Positions 1-6,089 of a stretch of 6,554 nucleotides of DNA are shown here, piece by piece. Below the pieces are notes generated by a model. It searched no databases, was not told the DNA's origin, and was given only the letters and a program-made list of their open reading frames with translations. The stretch lies in assembly GCA_045643185.1 (NCBI GenBank), contig JAZUKH010000172.1, positions 1 through 6,554 of the forward strand, in the 5' to 3' direction. The stretch comes from RGIG464 sp045643185 (lineage in GTDB: Bacteria; Myxococcota_A; Bradymonadia; UBA4248). The position numbers and the translations under genes are program-made. Position 1 is the first letter of the stretch, and each line of letters opens with the position of its first letter.

Positions 1-20
1 AAAAAAAGAAAGCCCATATC

Positions 21-100
21 AACCGTGCCTGTCAAGCTTTCGGCTCCGAGCCACACGGTTATTCAAGCGCCGGCGTTGCCGGTGCGCGGCTTCCAGCCGC
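21..100. repeat. Cluster of three inverted repeats
   Basis: Three dyads lie side by side. AACCGTG at 21-27 pairs with CACGGTT at 54-60 and encloses a small GGCT/AGCC hairpin (42-52). GCGCCGGC at 67-74 pairs with GCCGGTGC at 78-85, with one G-T wobble and a 3-nt loop. GCGGC at 86-90 pairs with GCCGC at 96-100. The pairings are read directly from the sequence. Possible roles are a composite terminator, an extragenic palindromic element or an RNA 3' end. The T-rich plus-strand tract after 100 and the T7 on the minus strand at 7-1 leave the orientation open. Confidence 0.5.
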
Positions 101-144
101 CGATTTTCCATACTGTTTGTGCGTTTCGTTTTGTTTTATGACAC

Positions 145-172
145 GCGCTTCGAACGCTTTGCGTTCATGCGC
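145..172. repeat. Hairpin-forming inverted repeat
   Basis: GAACGC (152-157) and GCGTTC (161-166) form a 6-bp stem around a TTT loop. An outer GCGC/GCGC pairing (145-148 with 169-172) is separated from it by a small internal loop. No T tract follows on the minus strand, so this is not a standard intrinsic terminator. Its right arm contains the 10-mer GTTCATGCGC that also builds the ruvB terminator. Confidence 0.5.
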
Positions 173-235
173 TCTCTATTAAGATTGCCTTGCCTTGCCC
201 TGCTAAGTCGTAACGAAAAAGGCGGTATCGAGGTC

Positions 236-269
236 AAAAAACGTGCGCATGAACAGGAGGTTCATGCGC
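236..269 (-). terminator. Intrinsic terminator of ruvB
   Basis: On the minus strand a perfect 10-bp stem, GCGCATGAAC / GTTCATGCGC (plus positions 260-269 and 245-254), closes a 5-nt loop. It is followed by ACG and six T (plus A236-A241). The stem begins 42 nt past the ruvB stop codon. A stable stem plus T run in this position is the classical factor-independent terminator and should end the ruvB transcript. Confidence 0.85.
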
Positions 270-311
270 GTAACCACGTTCATCAAAGGCAGACGGCGCG
301 TTTTGACCGGG

Positions 312-1343
312 CTAGAACAGTTCAGACTGAATGTTGCTTCGTTGCGCTGGGTCAAGTCCGAAATATTGATAGGCGCGCGCCGTGGCGACGCGTCCGCGCG
401 GCGTTCGTTGAATGAATCCCTGCTGCAGCAGGTAGGGTTCGTAAACATCTTCGATCGTGTTGGCGTGTTCGCCTGTGACGGCTGCGAGTGTGTCGAGGCC
501 AACCGGTCCGCCTTGGAACGTTTGAATAATGGCCATCAGGTATTTGTGGTCCATTTTGTCCAGGCCTGTTGCGTCGATGCCCAGTTTAAGCAGACTTTCG
601 TCGGCGATGGCGCGCGTGATCGTTTTCATTTTTTTAACCGTGGCAAAGTCGCGGAGACGCAGTAACAACTTGTTGGCGATACGGGGTGTACCGCGCGACC
701 GACGCGCCACTTCGTACAGCGCGTCTTCGTCGATCGCGATGTTCAGCTTTTGCGCCGAGTGACGCACGATGCTGCTCAGGGCGTTTTCATCATAGTAGTC
801 GAGACGGGCCACGTGACCAAATCGGTCGCGCAGCGGGCTCGTCAGCAGGCCGGTGCGCGTCGTCGCACCGATCAGCGTGAACGGTTTAAGGGGCATCTTG
901 ATCGAACGTGCCTGTGGACCCGTGCCGATCAAAATATCGAATGAGAAGTCCTCCATGGCCGGATAGAGGTTTTCTTCGATCACAGCGTTCAAACGATGAA
1001 TCTCGTCGATAAAAAGAACATCGCGTTCATTCAAACTGGTCAGAATGCCGGCCAGATCACCTTTTTTCTGAATGGCCGGGCCCGATGTTGCCTGAATTTC
1101 CACGCCCAGTTCGCGTGCACAGATCTGGGCCAGCGTCGTCTTGCCCAAACCAGGCGGTCCGCAAAGCAGAAGGTGGCAAAGCGGGCCACGTCTCAGTTTG
1201 GCCGCTTCGACAAAAACACGAATGTTATCCACCTCGGTTTTCTGACCCACATAGTCGTCAAACGTCAAAGGCCTGAGGTTGTCAAGGACGACCGATTCGA
1301 CCTGGGTCATTCTCTCTGGATCAAGTGTCTCGTTTTCTCGCAT
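312..1343 (-). CDS. ruvB: Holliday junction branch migration DNA helicase RuvB
   Basis: RuvB is the AAA+ motor that forms hexameric rings on DNA and, with RuvA, drives branch migration of Holliday junctions in recombination and repair. The 343-residue length fits the family. Visible motifs: LRPLTFDDYVGQ near residues 23-34; Walker A GPPGLGKT at 62-69; Walker B LFIDEIH at 110-116; sensor 1 and arginine-finger region with LIGATTR and SPLRDRFG at about 158-176; sensor 2 RGTPRIANKL at about 218-227; and a C-terminal winged helix from about 260 with GGPVGLDTLA. The usual LDH before Walker A reads LCH here. The ATG at 1343 has only a weak upstream AAGA. An in-frame ATG at 1310, with GAGAGA directly against it, is the alternative; I keep the longer form because family members usually have about 20 residues before LRP. 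It lies 198 nt after ruvA, which is unusually far, and is followed by a strong terminator. Confidence 0.96.
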   Translation of the reverse strand: MRENETLDPERMTQVESVVLDNLRPLTFDDYVGQKTEVDNIRVFVEAAKLRRGPLCHLLLCGPPGLGKTTLAQICARELGVEIQATSGPAIQKKGDLAGILTSLNERDVLFIDEIHRLNAVIEENLYPAMEDFSFDILIGTGPQARSIKMPLKPFTLIGATTRTGLLTSPLRDRFGHVARLDYYDENALSSIVRHSAQKLNIAIDEDALYEVARRSRGTPRIANKLLLRLRDFATVKKMKTITRAIADESLLKLGIDATGLDKMDHKYLMAIIQTFQGGPVGLDTLAAVTGEHANTIEDVYEPYLLQQGFIQRTPRGRVATARAYQYFGLDPAQRSNIQSELF

Positions 1344-1541
1344 GATCTTATGATTTAATCAGAATATTCTTGGCAAATTATTATGACTAGATAATAAAAA
1401 TATGTATGATTATCGAAAATGATTTCGATTCGGAAGTCATTGTTTCGGTTATTTCATACAACTATATTATCGAAAGATAATAATAAGATAATGAAATCTT
1501 ACTCATTTATTATGGATAGATAATGAAATCTTATCCATTTA
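1344..1541. other. AT-rich ruvA-ruvB spacer with short dyads
   Basis: This noncoding spacer is much richer in A+T than the genes around it. It holds three clean dyads: TTATTAT-N6-ATAATAA (1378-1397), ATCGAAA-N4-TTTCGAT (1412-1429) and TATTATC-GAAA-GATAATA (1465-1482). A fourth, imperfect dyad lies within the tandem repeat at 1507-1527. AGATAAT occurs four times. On the minus strand the spacer would be the ruvB leader or promoter region, but I find no convincing -35/-10 pair. The dyads could be protein-binding sites, RNA processing or pause sites, or remnants of a small mobile element. Confidence 0.6.
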
Positions 1542-1549
1542 TTATGAAT
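1486..1549. repeat. 32-bp tandem duplication overlapping the ruvA stop
   Basis: The units 1486-1517 and 1518-1549 both begin AGATAATGAAATCTTA and match at 29 of 32 positions. They differ at unit positions 17, 18 and 30. The second unit includes the ruvA stop codon (1542-1544) and the two codons before it. Related sequence (TTATTATGACTAGATAATAA) recurs about 110-130 nt away at 1378-1397, so the motif is both tandem and dispersed within the spacer. Confidence 0.85.
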
Positions 1550-2165
1550 TGAGATATTGAAGCAACCAACGGATTTCGTCGGTCAGCGGCAGGCTTTCGC
1601 CCGACTGGTCGAGTGCCGAGATGGCGGCATCGATCTCTTTTTCGCTGAATCCTAACGAAACCAGGGCTTCACGAGCATCGGCATGGGCACGTTTGGGCGT
1701 CGCCGCCTGTGGGCGCGTGAGCGTCATGGTCGATTCGCCATCCATAAAGGCGCAATTCGCCAGTTTGGATGCGATCTCGATGACGAAAGTCGCGGCTTTC
1801 TTTTTGCCGATGCCGCTGACCTGGGCGAGCGAGTTAACGTCGTTTGCATTGCCGATCGCCTGGATCTGTGCGGGCGAATACATGGAGAGGATCGCCAGGG
1901 CCAGTTTGGGGCCGAGTTTGCTGATGTCGATCAGCTTGCGGAAAACGAGTCGTTCGTCTTGCGTTTTGAAGCCGTACAACGTGATGGCGTCTTCACGCAC
2001 CTGCGTCGAGACGTGCAGGGTCAGTTCGTCGTTGACGAGTGTCGTTTCTGCCAGTGGCTGCGTGACCAGTAAACGGTAACCGACTCCGCTTTGACCGGCT
2101 TCGACGATGATTTCGCCGTCAACGGCATTGACGTCGACGACTTTTCCGTGAATGTAGGCAATCAT
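1542..2165 (-). CDS. ruvA: Holliday junction branch migration complex subunit RuvA
   Basis: RuvA binds the four-way junction as a tetramer, holds it open and flat, and loads RuvB. The 207-residue length is normal. Domain I (about 1-66) is the OB fold and ends with the family hallmark VREDAITLYGF (56-66), whose E58/D59 match the acidic pin. Domain II (about 70-140) carries two helix-hairpin-helix motifs, at ISKLGPKLA (81-89) and VSGIGKKKA (116-124). Domain III (about 160-207) is the flexible RuvB-binding helical bundle. In the first hairpin the usual SGVGPK reads SKLGPK, and after the second the usual AxR reads AATF. The ATG at 2165 has GAGG five nt upstream, a clear ribosome site. It lies 51 nt after trmL, so the two are probably co-transcribed. 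Confidence 0.95.
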   Translation of the reverse strand: MIAYIHGKVVDVNAVDGEIIVEAGQSGVGYRLLVTQPLAETTLVNDELTLHVSTQVREDAITLYGFKTQDERLVFRKLIDISKLGPKLALAILSMYSPAQIQAIGNANDVNSLAQVSGIGKKKAATFVIEIASKLANCAFMDGESTMTLTRPQAATPKRAHADAREALVSLGFSEKEIDAAISALDQSGESLPLTDEIRWLLQYLNS

Positions 2166-2216
2166 ACGAACCTCACAACGTGGATGAATGGAATGCGGCG
2201 AAAGGTCAAACGGGCG

Positions 2217-2741
2217 TTAGTCGAGATTCACGATCGGTCCAAAACCGACCTGTCGCAGCCCTTCGTAAAGACCAATGCTGACCGAAGTCGCCAGGTTCAG
2301 GCTTCGAATGTGGTCTTTGCGGATCGGAATGGTCACGCAGCCTTCTTCAAACTGCGTTCGGATCTCCTGTGACAGACCGCGTGTTTCCGGCCCAAAGATC
2401 AGCGCGTCACCGAGTTTGTACGTAACATCCGTAAACGCACGCGGCGTTTTGGTCGTGAACAGGTGCATCTGGTCAGGGCGGAACAGCTTGACGATCTCGT
2501 CGAAGGATTCGTGTATCGTCAAATACACGTTGGGCCAATAATCCAGGCCAGCGCGTTTAAGTTTGGTGTCGTCGAGTTCAAAGGCGATCGGTTTGACCAG
2601 GTGAAGGTGCGTGTTCGTGCCTGCGCATAGTCTTGCAATCGTGCCCGTATTGGGCGGAATCTCGGGTTCGACCAAAACGACGTGAAAATGTTTGTCAAGC
2701 GCCGTACCCGTTTCAGGTGCGGCAGGATAAGTCTGGATCAT
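2217..2741 (-). CDS. trmL: tRNA (cytidine(34)-2'-O)-methyltransferase TrmL (SPOUT family)
   Basis: This is a SpoU/TrmD-fold (SPOUT) RNA methyltransferase of the TrmL/YibK type. In characterised members it uses S-adenosylmethionine to methylate the 2'-OH of the wobble base in certain leucine tRNAs. Visible motifs: VEPEIPPNTGTIARLC (24-39); LDYW (66-69); the knot-region FGPETRGL (116-123); and IPI...RSLNLATSVSIGLYE (138-160), which together form the cofactor-binding trefoil knot. At 174 residues it is slightly longer than the usual 150-165, because about 17 residues precede the conserved HVVLVEP. The ATG at 2741 has GAGG 8 nt upstream, which supports this start. It follows serC after a long AT-rich gap, so it may have its own promoter, and it leads into ruvA. 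Family assignment is firm; the exact target base is inferred from the family. Confidence 0.9.
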   Translation of the reverse strand: MIQTYPAAPETGTALDKHFHVVLVEPEIPPNTGTIARLCAGTNTHLHLVKPIAFELDDTKLKRAGLDYWPNVYLTIHESFDEIVKLFRPDQMHLFTTKTPRAFTDVTYKLGDALIFGPETRGLSQEIRTQFEEGCVTIPIRKDHIRSLNLATSVSIGLYEGLRQVGFGPIVNLD

Positions 2742-2806
2742 AATGTCTACCTCGTAAAAATGTTAAATGATTATGGAAAAGTGATGATAAATTTTGTTTT
2801 GCTATA

Positions 2807-2836
2807 AATGATTATTATTTCTTAGTAATAATCATT
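2807..2836. repeat. 11-bp perfect inverted repeat, AT-rich
   Basis: AATGATTATTA (2807-2817) and TAATAATCATT (2826-2836) are exact reverse complements around an 8-nt loop. No T tract follows on either strand, so it does not look like a terminator. It sits about 65-95 nt upstream of the trmL start. That placement fits an operator or an AT-rich extruding cruciform. The symmetric ATGATTAT/ATAATCAT halves recall binding sites of dimeric regulators; the regulator is unknown. Confidence 0.65.
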
Positions 2837-2963
2837 GTGATAACGCATGGGGTGATAACAGGCCGGTCAAGGGCAGGTTTTGCGCTTTTGATGGGCACAA
2901 AAAAAGCACGTGAGGCCGTTTCTTTTCGTCATTATCTTGCAATGATGCTTGGTTTATTATTTG

Positions 2964-2995
2964 AAAATGATTATTGTGTAAAATGATTATTTTGT
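2964..2995. repeat. 16-nt direct repeat
   Basis: Two adjacent 16-nt units (2964-2979 and 2980-2995) both begin AAAATGATTATT. They continue GTGT in the first and TTGT in the second. The 10-mer AAATGATTAT within them also occurs at 2765-2774 and 2806-2815. Confidence 0.65.
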
Positions 2996-3023
2996 GATGA
3001 TGAAATGTATTAAATTTGCCTGC

Positions 3024-3029
3024 ATTATA
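3024..3029 (-). promoter_or_regulatory. Possible -10 element upstream of trmL
   Basis: The minus strand reads a perfect TATAAT here, about 280 nt before the trmL start and just past the serC stop. The sequence at the proper distance upstream (TGATCA or ATCAAT) matches a TTGACA -35 poorly. A TTTACA on the minus strand further down (plus 2977-2982) is another -35 candidate, with only a weak TAATAA 17 nt away. A promoter somewhere in this gap is likely; this exact placement is weak. Confidence 0.25.
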
Positions 3030-3051
3030 TTATGTTGATCATAATAATTGA

Positions 3052-4125
3052 TCAGCCATGGACACGTGCAAATTCTCGAATGAATTGAGCGAGCGTTTCA
3101 CAGGCGCTGAGTGGCATGGCGTTGAAGAGCGAGGCTCGCAGCCCTCCGGTTTCGCGATGGCCTTTGAGTCCCATCATGCCAGCCTGTTCGGCTTCTTCAA
3201 CAAACAGCTGGTCGAGACGTGCCTCGTGGGTACGGAATGAGACGTTCATGAGTGAACGGCATTGTGGTTCCCCGACGTGGGTGAAGAAACCGTTCGTCTG
3301 GTCAATGGCGTCTCGAACAACGGCGGCTTTTTTGAGGTTGCGTTCGAGCATGCCAGCCAGTCCACCACGCGCTTCGATCCATTGCAGCATTTGGTTGAGC
3401 ATATAAATTGCGAAGGTCGGAGGCGTGTTGAGCATCGATCTGGCTTCTGCCTGACGGCGATAGTCAAACATGGACGGGTGCATGGCTTCGTCAAGCAGGT
3501 CTTTGCGCATGACGACGACGCAGCAACCTGGGATGCCGAGATTTTTTTGGGCAGAGGCAAAAATGACGCCGTGCGCATTCACGTCGATGGGTCGACTAAA
3601 GATGTTGCTGCTCATATCGGCCACGAGATATGCCGGCGCGTGTTGAGGCGGCTGCTGCCATTCGGTGCCCATGAAGCTGTTGTTTGCGCAGTAATAGACG
3701 TAGCGCGGAGCTTCGCTGTAATGGATCTCGTCGTCATTGGGAATGTGTTCAAACCCAGTGGCGGTGCCATCAAACGCGTAGTGTACGTTGGTGAACATGG
3801 CTGCGTCGCGCATGGCATTGCGAGTCCAAAAGCCCGTGTGGATGCAGTCGATGTGGTCGGCTGGGCGGGTCAGGTATTGCGGAAGCTCACAAAATTGGAG
3901 CGTGGCACCGCCTTGCATGAACAAAACGATGTAGTCGTCGCTGATTTGGGCGAGCTGTCTAAACTTTTGGATGGTTTCATTCATCAGTGTGTCGAAAAAC
4001 GACGCGCGATGACTGATTTCGAGAATGCCTGCGCCACATCCTACGTCCATGATGGCATCCTGAGCGCGTTTGAGCACTTCTTCAGGAAGTGTGGCAGGAC
4101 CAGCTGTAAAATTGATGATTCGCAT
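3052..4125 (-). CDS. serC: Phosphoserine aminotransferase SerC
   Basis: This PLP-dependent class V aminotransferase converts 3-phosphohydroxypyruvate and glutamate to phosphoserine and 2-oxoglutarate, the second step of serine synthesis. In many bacteria it also acts in pyridoxal-phosphate synthesis. The 357-residue length is normal. Visible features: NFTAGPATLPEEVL at the N terminus; ISHR (37-40); the cofactor phosphate loop GGATLQF (72-78); DMSSNIFSRPIDV (170-182), whose Asp contacts the PLP ring; the Schiff-base lysine K194 in SAQKNLGIPG (191-200); NTPPTFAIYML in the second half; and the C-terminal GLKGHRETGGLRASLFNAMP. All key residues are present. The ATG shares one base with the upstream topoisomerase stop (TAATG), which points to translational coupling. 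No strong separate ribosome site is visible. Confidence 0.96.
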   Translation of the reverse strand: MRIINFTAGPATLPEEVLKRAQDAIMDVGCGAGILEISHRASFFDTLMNETIQKFRQLAQISDDYIVLFMQGGATLQFCELPQYLTRPADHIDCIHTGFWTRNAMRDAAMFTNVHYAFDGTATGFEHIPNDDEIHYSEAPRYVYYCANNSFMGTEWQQPPQHAPAYLVADMSSNIFSRPIDVNAHGVIFASAQKNLGIPGCCVVVMRKDLLDEAMHPSMFDYRRQAEARSMLNTPPTFAIYMLNQMLQWIEARGGLAGMLERNLKKAAVVRDAIDQTNGFFTHVGEPQCRSLMNVSFRTHEARLDQLFVEEAEQAGMMGLKGHRETGGLRASLFNAMPLSACETLAQFIREFARVHG

Positions 4126-6044
4126 TAGAGATCCAGCTCGTCAGCTTCTTCAGCGTGTTCCATGATGAACTTAAATCGGGGTTCCGGTGAGGTTCCCATG
4201 AGATCTGTGACGACATTTTCGGTGAGTTCCCTGTCATCTTCGGTGACTTGGACGCGCAGCAGATGTCGTGTTGCGGGGTTCAGCGTGGTTTCGTAGAGCG
4301 TTTTTGGCATCATTTCGCCCAGACCTTTAAATCGTGAGATCTGGACGTCTTCGATCTTTTTGTGTTCTTTACGCAGGAGGGCGTCTCGTTCTTTTTCGTC
4401 GAGGACCCAGAATGTTTTTTTGCCGATATCGACGCGGAACAGCGGCGGCTGGGCGATGTAGACGCATCCGGCATCGATGAGTGGTCTCATTTTTCGATAA
4501 AAGAACGTCATGAGCAGCGTCGAAATGTGGTGTCCGTCGCTATCAGCATCGGCGAGGATGATGACTTTCTTGTATCGGATGCGGTCGAGTGAGCAGTCTT
4601 TTCCGAGTGAGCAGTTGAGCGCACTGGCGATGGCGCCGAGTTCTTTGTTTTCGAGGACTTTGTCAGACGTGGCTTTTTCGGCATTGAGGACTTTGCCGCG
4701 GAGCGGCAGAATAGCCTGTGTGCGTCGGTCGCGTCCCATTTTTGCGGAACCGCCTGCGGAGTCACCTTCGACGAGGAAGAGTTCGCATTCATTCGGGTTG
4801 TTCGAGCTGCACGAGGCGAGTTTGTCAGGCAAAGGCATACGTTTGCCGGAACGAGTCTGTTGAGCGACGTTGTTGGCGGCGTCTTTGGCGGCTTTTCGCT
4901 TTTTGGCACAGAGAACAGCCTGTGCCGCGATGGCCTGTGCAGCTTTTGGGTTTGCGTTTAAAAAGGCTTCGACCGCGTTTTTGACGGCATTTGAGATCCA
5001 AGTGCGAACTTCGGGATTGCCGAGTCGGCCCTTTGTCTGCCCTTGGAACTGCGGATTGCTGATGAACAGGCTGATCGCGCCGTAAAGGCCTTCGCGCGCG
5101 TCTTCGGCTGTGATCGTGACGTCTCTGGGCACCTGGTTGTGCATTTCCATGTAGGCGCGGACGGCGCGTTGAATGCCGTCACGGAATGCCAGTTCGTGCG
5201 TACCGCCGTCGGGGGTCGGAATGGCGTTCACGAAGCTCTGAATGTGTTCACCTGAACAGTCGCACCAACAGAGTGCTGCCGTATAGCGTCCGTTATCGGG
5301 TTCCTCTCGTTCGGTCACGCAGGCTTCGCCGTGAATGAGACTGTTGGAATCCGACTTGGTCATCGTGCTGACCAGGTCTGAGATGCCACCTTTAAAACAG
5401 AATGTCTCTTCGGTCTTGTGAACGCAGTCTTTGTAGGTGATCTCGAGCCCGTTGAGCAGATAAGCCTTGATTTCAAGGCGTTCACGGATGACTTCTGTGT
5501 CGAATGTGGTCGTTTCGAAGATCTCTGGATCGGGTCTGAAGAAGATTGTGGTGCCAGTCAGACGGCTCGTACCGATGCGTTTGACTTTGTTCTGCGGTTC
5601 GCCGCGTGAATAGGCCTGTTCAAAGGCGCCGCCATCGCGTTCTACGTGCACTTTGAAGTCGACGCTCAACGCATTGACGACGCTCGAACCGACGCCGTGC
5701 AGACCACCGGATGTCTTGTAGTTGTTCGAATTGAACTTGCCGCCGGCGTGCAACTTGGTCAGGATGACCTGCAAAACGCTCATTTTGGCGACAGGGTGTT
5801 CGTCGACGGGGATGCCGCGTCCGTCGTCGCGCACCGTGGCTGAGCAGCCGTCTTCATGAAGCGTTACCCAAATGTGACGAGCATAGCCATTCATGGCTTC
5901 GTCGACGGAGTTATCCAGGATTTCCCATAATAAATGATGGAGACCTGTCTTGCCGGTTGAGCCGATGTACATGCCCGGACGCAGTCGAACGGCTTCCAGG
6001 CCTTCAAGGATCTCTATGTCTTTTGCTGTATATGATTCGCTCAA
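4125..6044 (-). CDS. parE: Type IIA DNA topoisomerase subunit B (ParE/GyrB type)
   Basis: This is the ATPase and TOPRIM subunit of a type IIA topoisomerase, which acts with an A subunit (ParC/GyrA) not encoded here. With the TTG start it has 639 residues. The GHKL ATPase domain shows E41 and N45 in EILDNSVDEA, DDGRGIP (73-79) and the lid GGLHGVGSSVVNALS (113-127). The transducer shows IPTPDGGTHE (275-284) and QTKGRLGN (336-343). The TOPRIM domain shows FLVEGDSAGGSAK (423-435), PLRGKVLN (447-454) and the metal-binding ADADSDGHHI (498-507). The C terminus is RFKGLGEMMP followed by EPRFKFIMEHA, without the large insertion of Gram-negative GyrB. ADADSDGHHI favours ParE over GyrB, but the two are hard to separate without phylogeny. 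The start is TTG at 6044, with GGAGG 8 nt upstream. A further in-frame extension to 6167 has no family similarity and begins inside the promoter. The segment around 381-410, usually arginine-rich (RRK), is diverged. Confidence 0.93.
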   Translation of the reverse strand: MSESYTAKDIEILEGLEAVRLRPGMYIGSTGKTGLHHLLWEILDNSVDEAMNGYARHIWVTLHEDGCSATVRDDGRGIPVDEHPVAKMSVLQVILTKLHAGGKFNSNNYKTSGGLHGVGSSVVNALSVDFKVHVERDGGAFEQAYSRGEPQNKVKRIGTSRLTGTTIFFRPDPEIFETTTFDTEVIRERLEIKAYLLNGLEITYKDCVHKTEETFCFKGGISDLVSTMTKSDSNSLIHGEACVTEREEPDNGRYTAALCWCDCSGEHIQSFVNAIPTPDGGTHELAFRDGIQRAVRAYMEMHNQVPRDVTITAEDAREGLYGAISLFISNPQFQGQTKGRLGNPEVRTWISNAVKNAVEAFLNANPKAAQAIAAQAVLCAKKRKAAKDAANNVAQQTRSGKRMPLPDKLASCSSNNPNECELFLVEGDSAGGSAKMGRDRRTQAILPLRGKVLNAEKATSDKVLENKELGAIASALNCSLGKDCSLDRIRYKKVIILADADSDGHHISTLLMTFFYRKMRPLIDAGCVYIAQPPLFRVDIGKKTFWVLDEKERDALLRKEHKKIEDVQISRFKGLGEMMPKTLYETTLNPATRHLLRVQVTEDDRELTENVVTDLMGTSPEPRFKFIMEHAEEADELDL

Positions 6045-6052
6045 TCTATATG

Positions 6053-6057
6053 CCTCC
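6053..6057 (-). promoter_or_regulatory. Ribosome binding site that sets the TTG start of parE
   Basis: The minus strand reads GGAGG, 8 nt before TTG at 6044-6042. It is the strongest Shine-Dalgarno match in the window. It places the N terminus at (M)SESYTAKDIEILEGLEAVR, exactly where the family's conserved sequence begins. Confidence 0.88.
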
Positions 6058-6089
6058 GTGCATGCGGTCAAAACTGGCTTCCCAGCCTG

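Larger units (their letters stand above)
1..311. other. Intergenic region downstream of ruvB, hairpin-rich
   Basis: This stretch lies beyond the ruvB stop codon and holds no gene that I can support. It contains the ruvB terminator (236-269), a second hairpin at 145-172 and a cluster of GC-rich hairpins at 21-100. The minus strand ends in a T7 run at 7-1, preceded by a weak GAAAGC/GCTTTC pairing (plus-strand arms 8-13 and 36-41), which could be a further termination point. Plus-strand frame 2 is open from the edge to 415, but its translation is rich in Arg, Ser and Cys and it runs antisense into ruvB, so I do not call it. Confidence 0.6.
2742..3051. other. AT-rich serC-trmL intergenic region with repeated motifs
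   Basis: No gene is supported in this 310-nt gap. It consists of AT-rich flanks around a more GC-balanced core (about 2841-2930). It contains four copies of AAATGATTAT, an 11-bp dyad, a 16-nt direct repeat and a TGATCA-N7-TGATCA inverted repeat (3036-3054) overlapping the serC stop codon. On the minus strand it should carry the promoter of trmL-ruvA(-ruvB). A T7 run (plus A2899-A2905) lacks a good stem before it, so I do not call a terminator there. Confidence 0.6.

Noticed and set aside
22..111. Minus-strand 29-codon frame starting at ATG 111
   Set aside because: No ribosome site, very Arg-rich, and coincident with the hairpin cluster.
2..415. Plus-strand frame open from the left edge into ruvB
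   Set aside because: The translation is rich in Arg, Ser and Cys with no protein-like pattern. It crosses a terminator and several hairpins and runs antisense to the conserved ruvB 3' end.
243..665. Plus-strand frame with an AGGAGG close to an ATG at its start
   Set aside because: The AGGAGG is the loop and stem edge of the ruvB terminator read on the other strand, and the frame is antisense to ruvB.
1486..1549. CRISPR-like array
   Set aside because: The two 32-bp units are directly adjacent with no spacer and include coding sequence, so this is a tandem duplication.
2166..2216. LexA/SOS box before ruvA
   Set aside because: ruvAB is SOS-controlled in some bacteria, so I looked here and in the larger gaps. 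I saw no CTGT-N8-ACAG or CGAAC-N4-GTTCG type site.
2899..2930. Terminator after serC at the minus-strand T7 run
   Set aside because: The sequence before the T run does not form a convincing GC stem.
2867..2932. Minus-strand 21-codon Cys-containing frame (MTKRNGLTCFFCAHQKRKTCP)
   Set aside because: It is intriguing because of the spaced Cys and His residues and the less AT-rich core, but it has no clear ribosome site and is very short. Without conservation it cannot be supported.
3262..4128. Long plus-strand open frame of 288 codons
   Set aside because: It lies entirely antisense to serC, whose motifs are complete. It shows no recognisable domain and no ribosome site of note.
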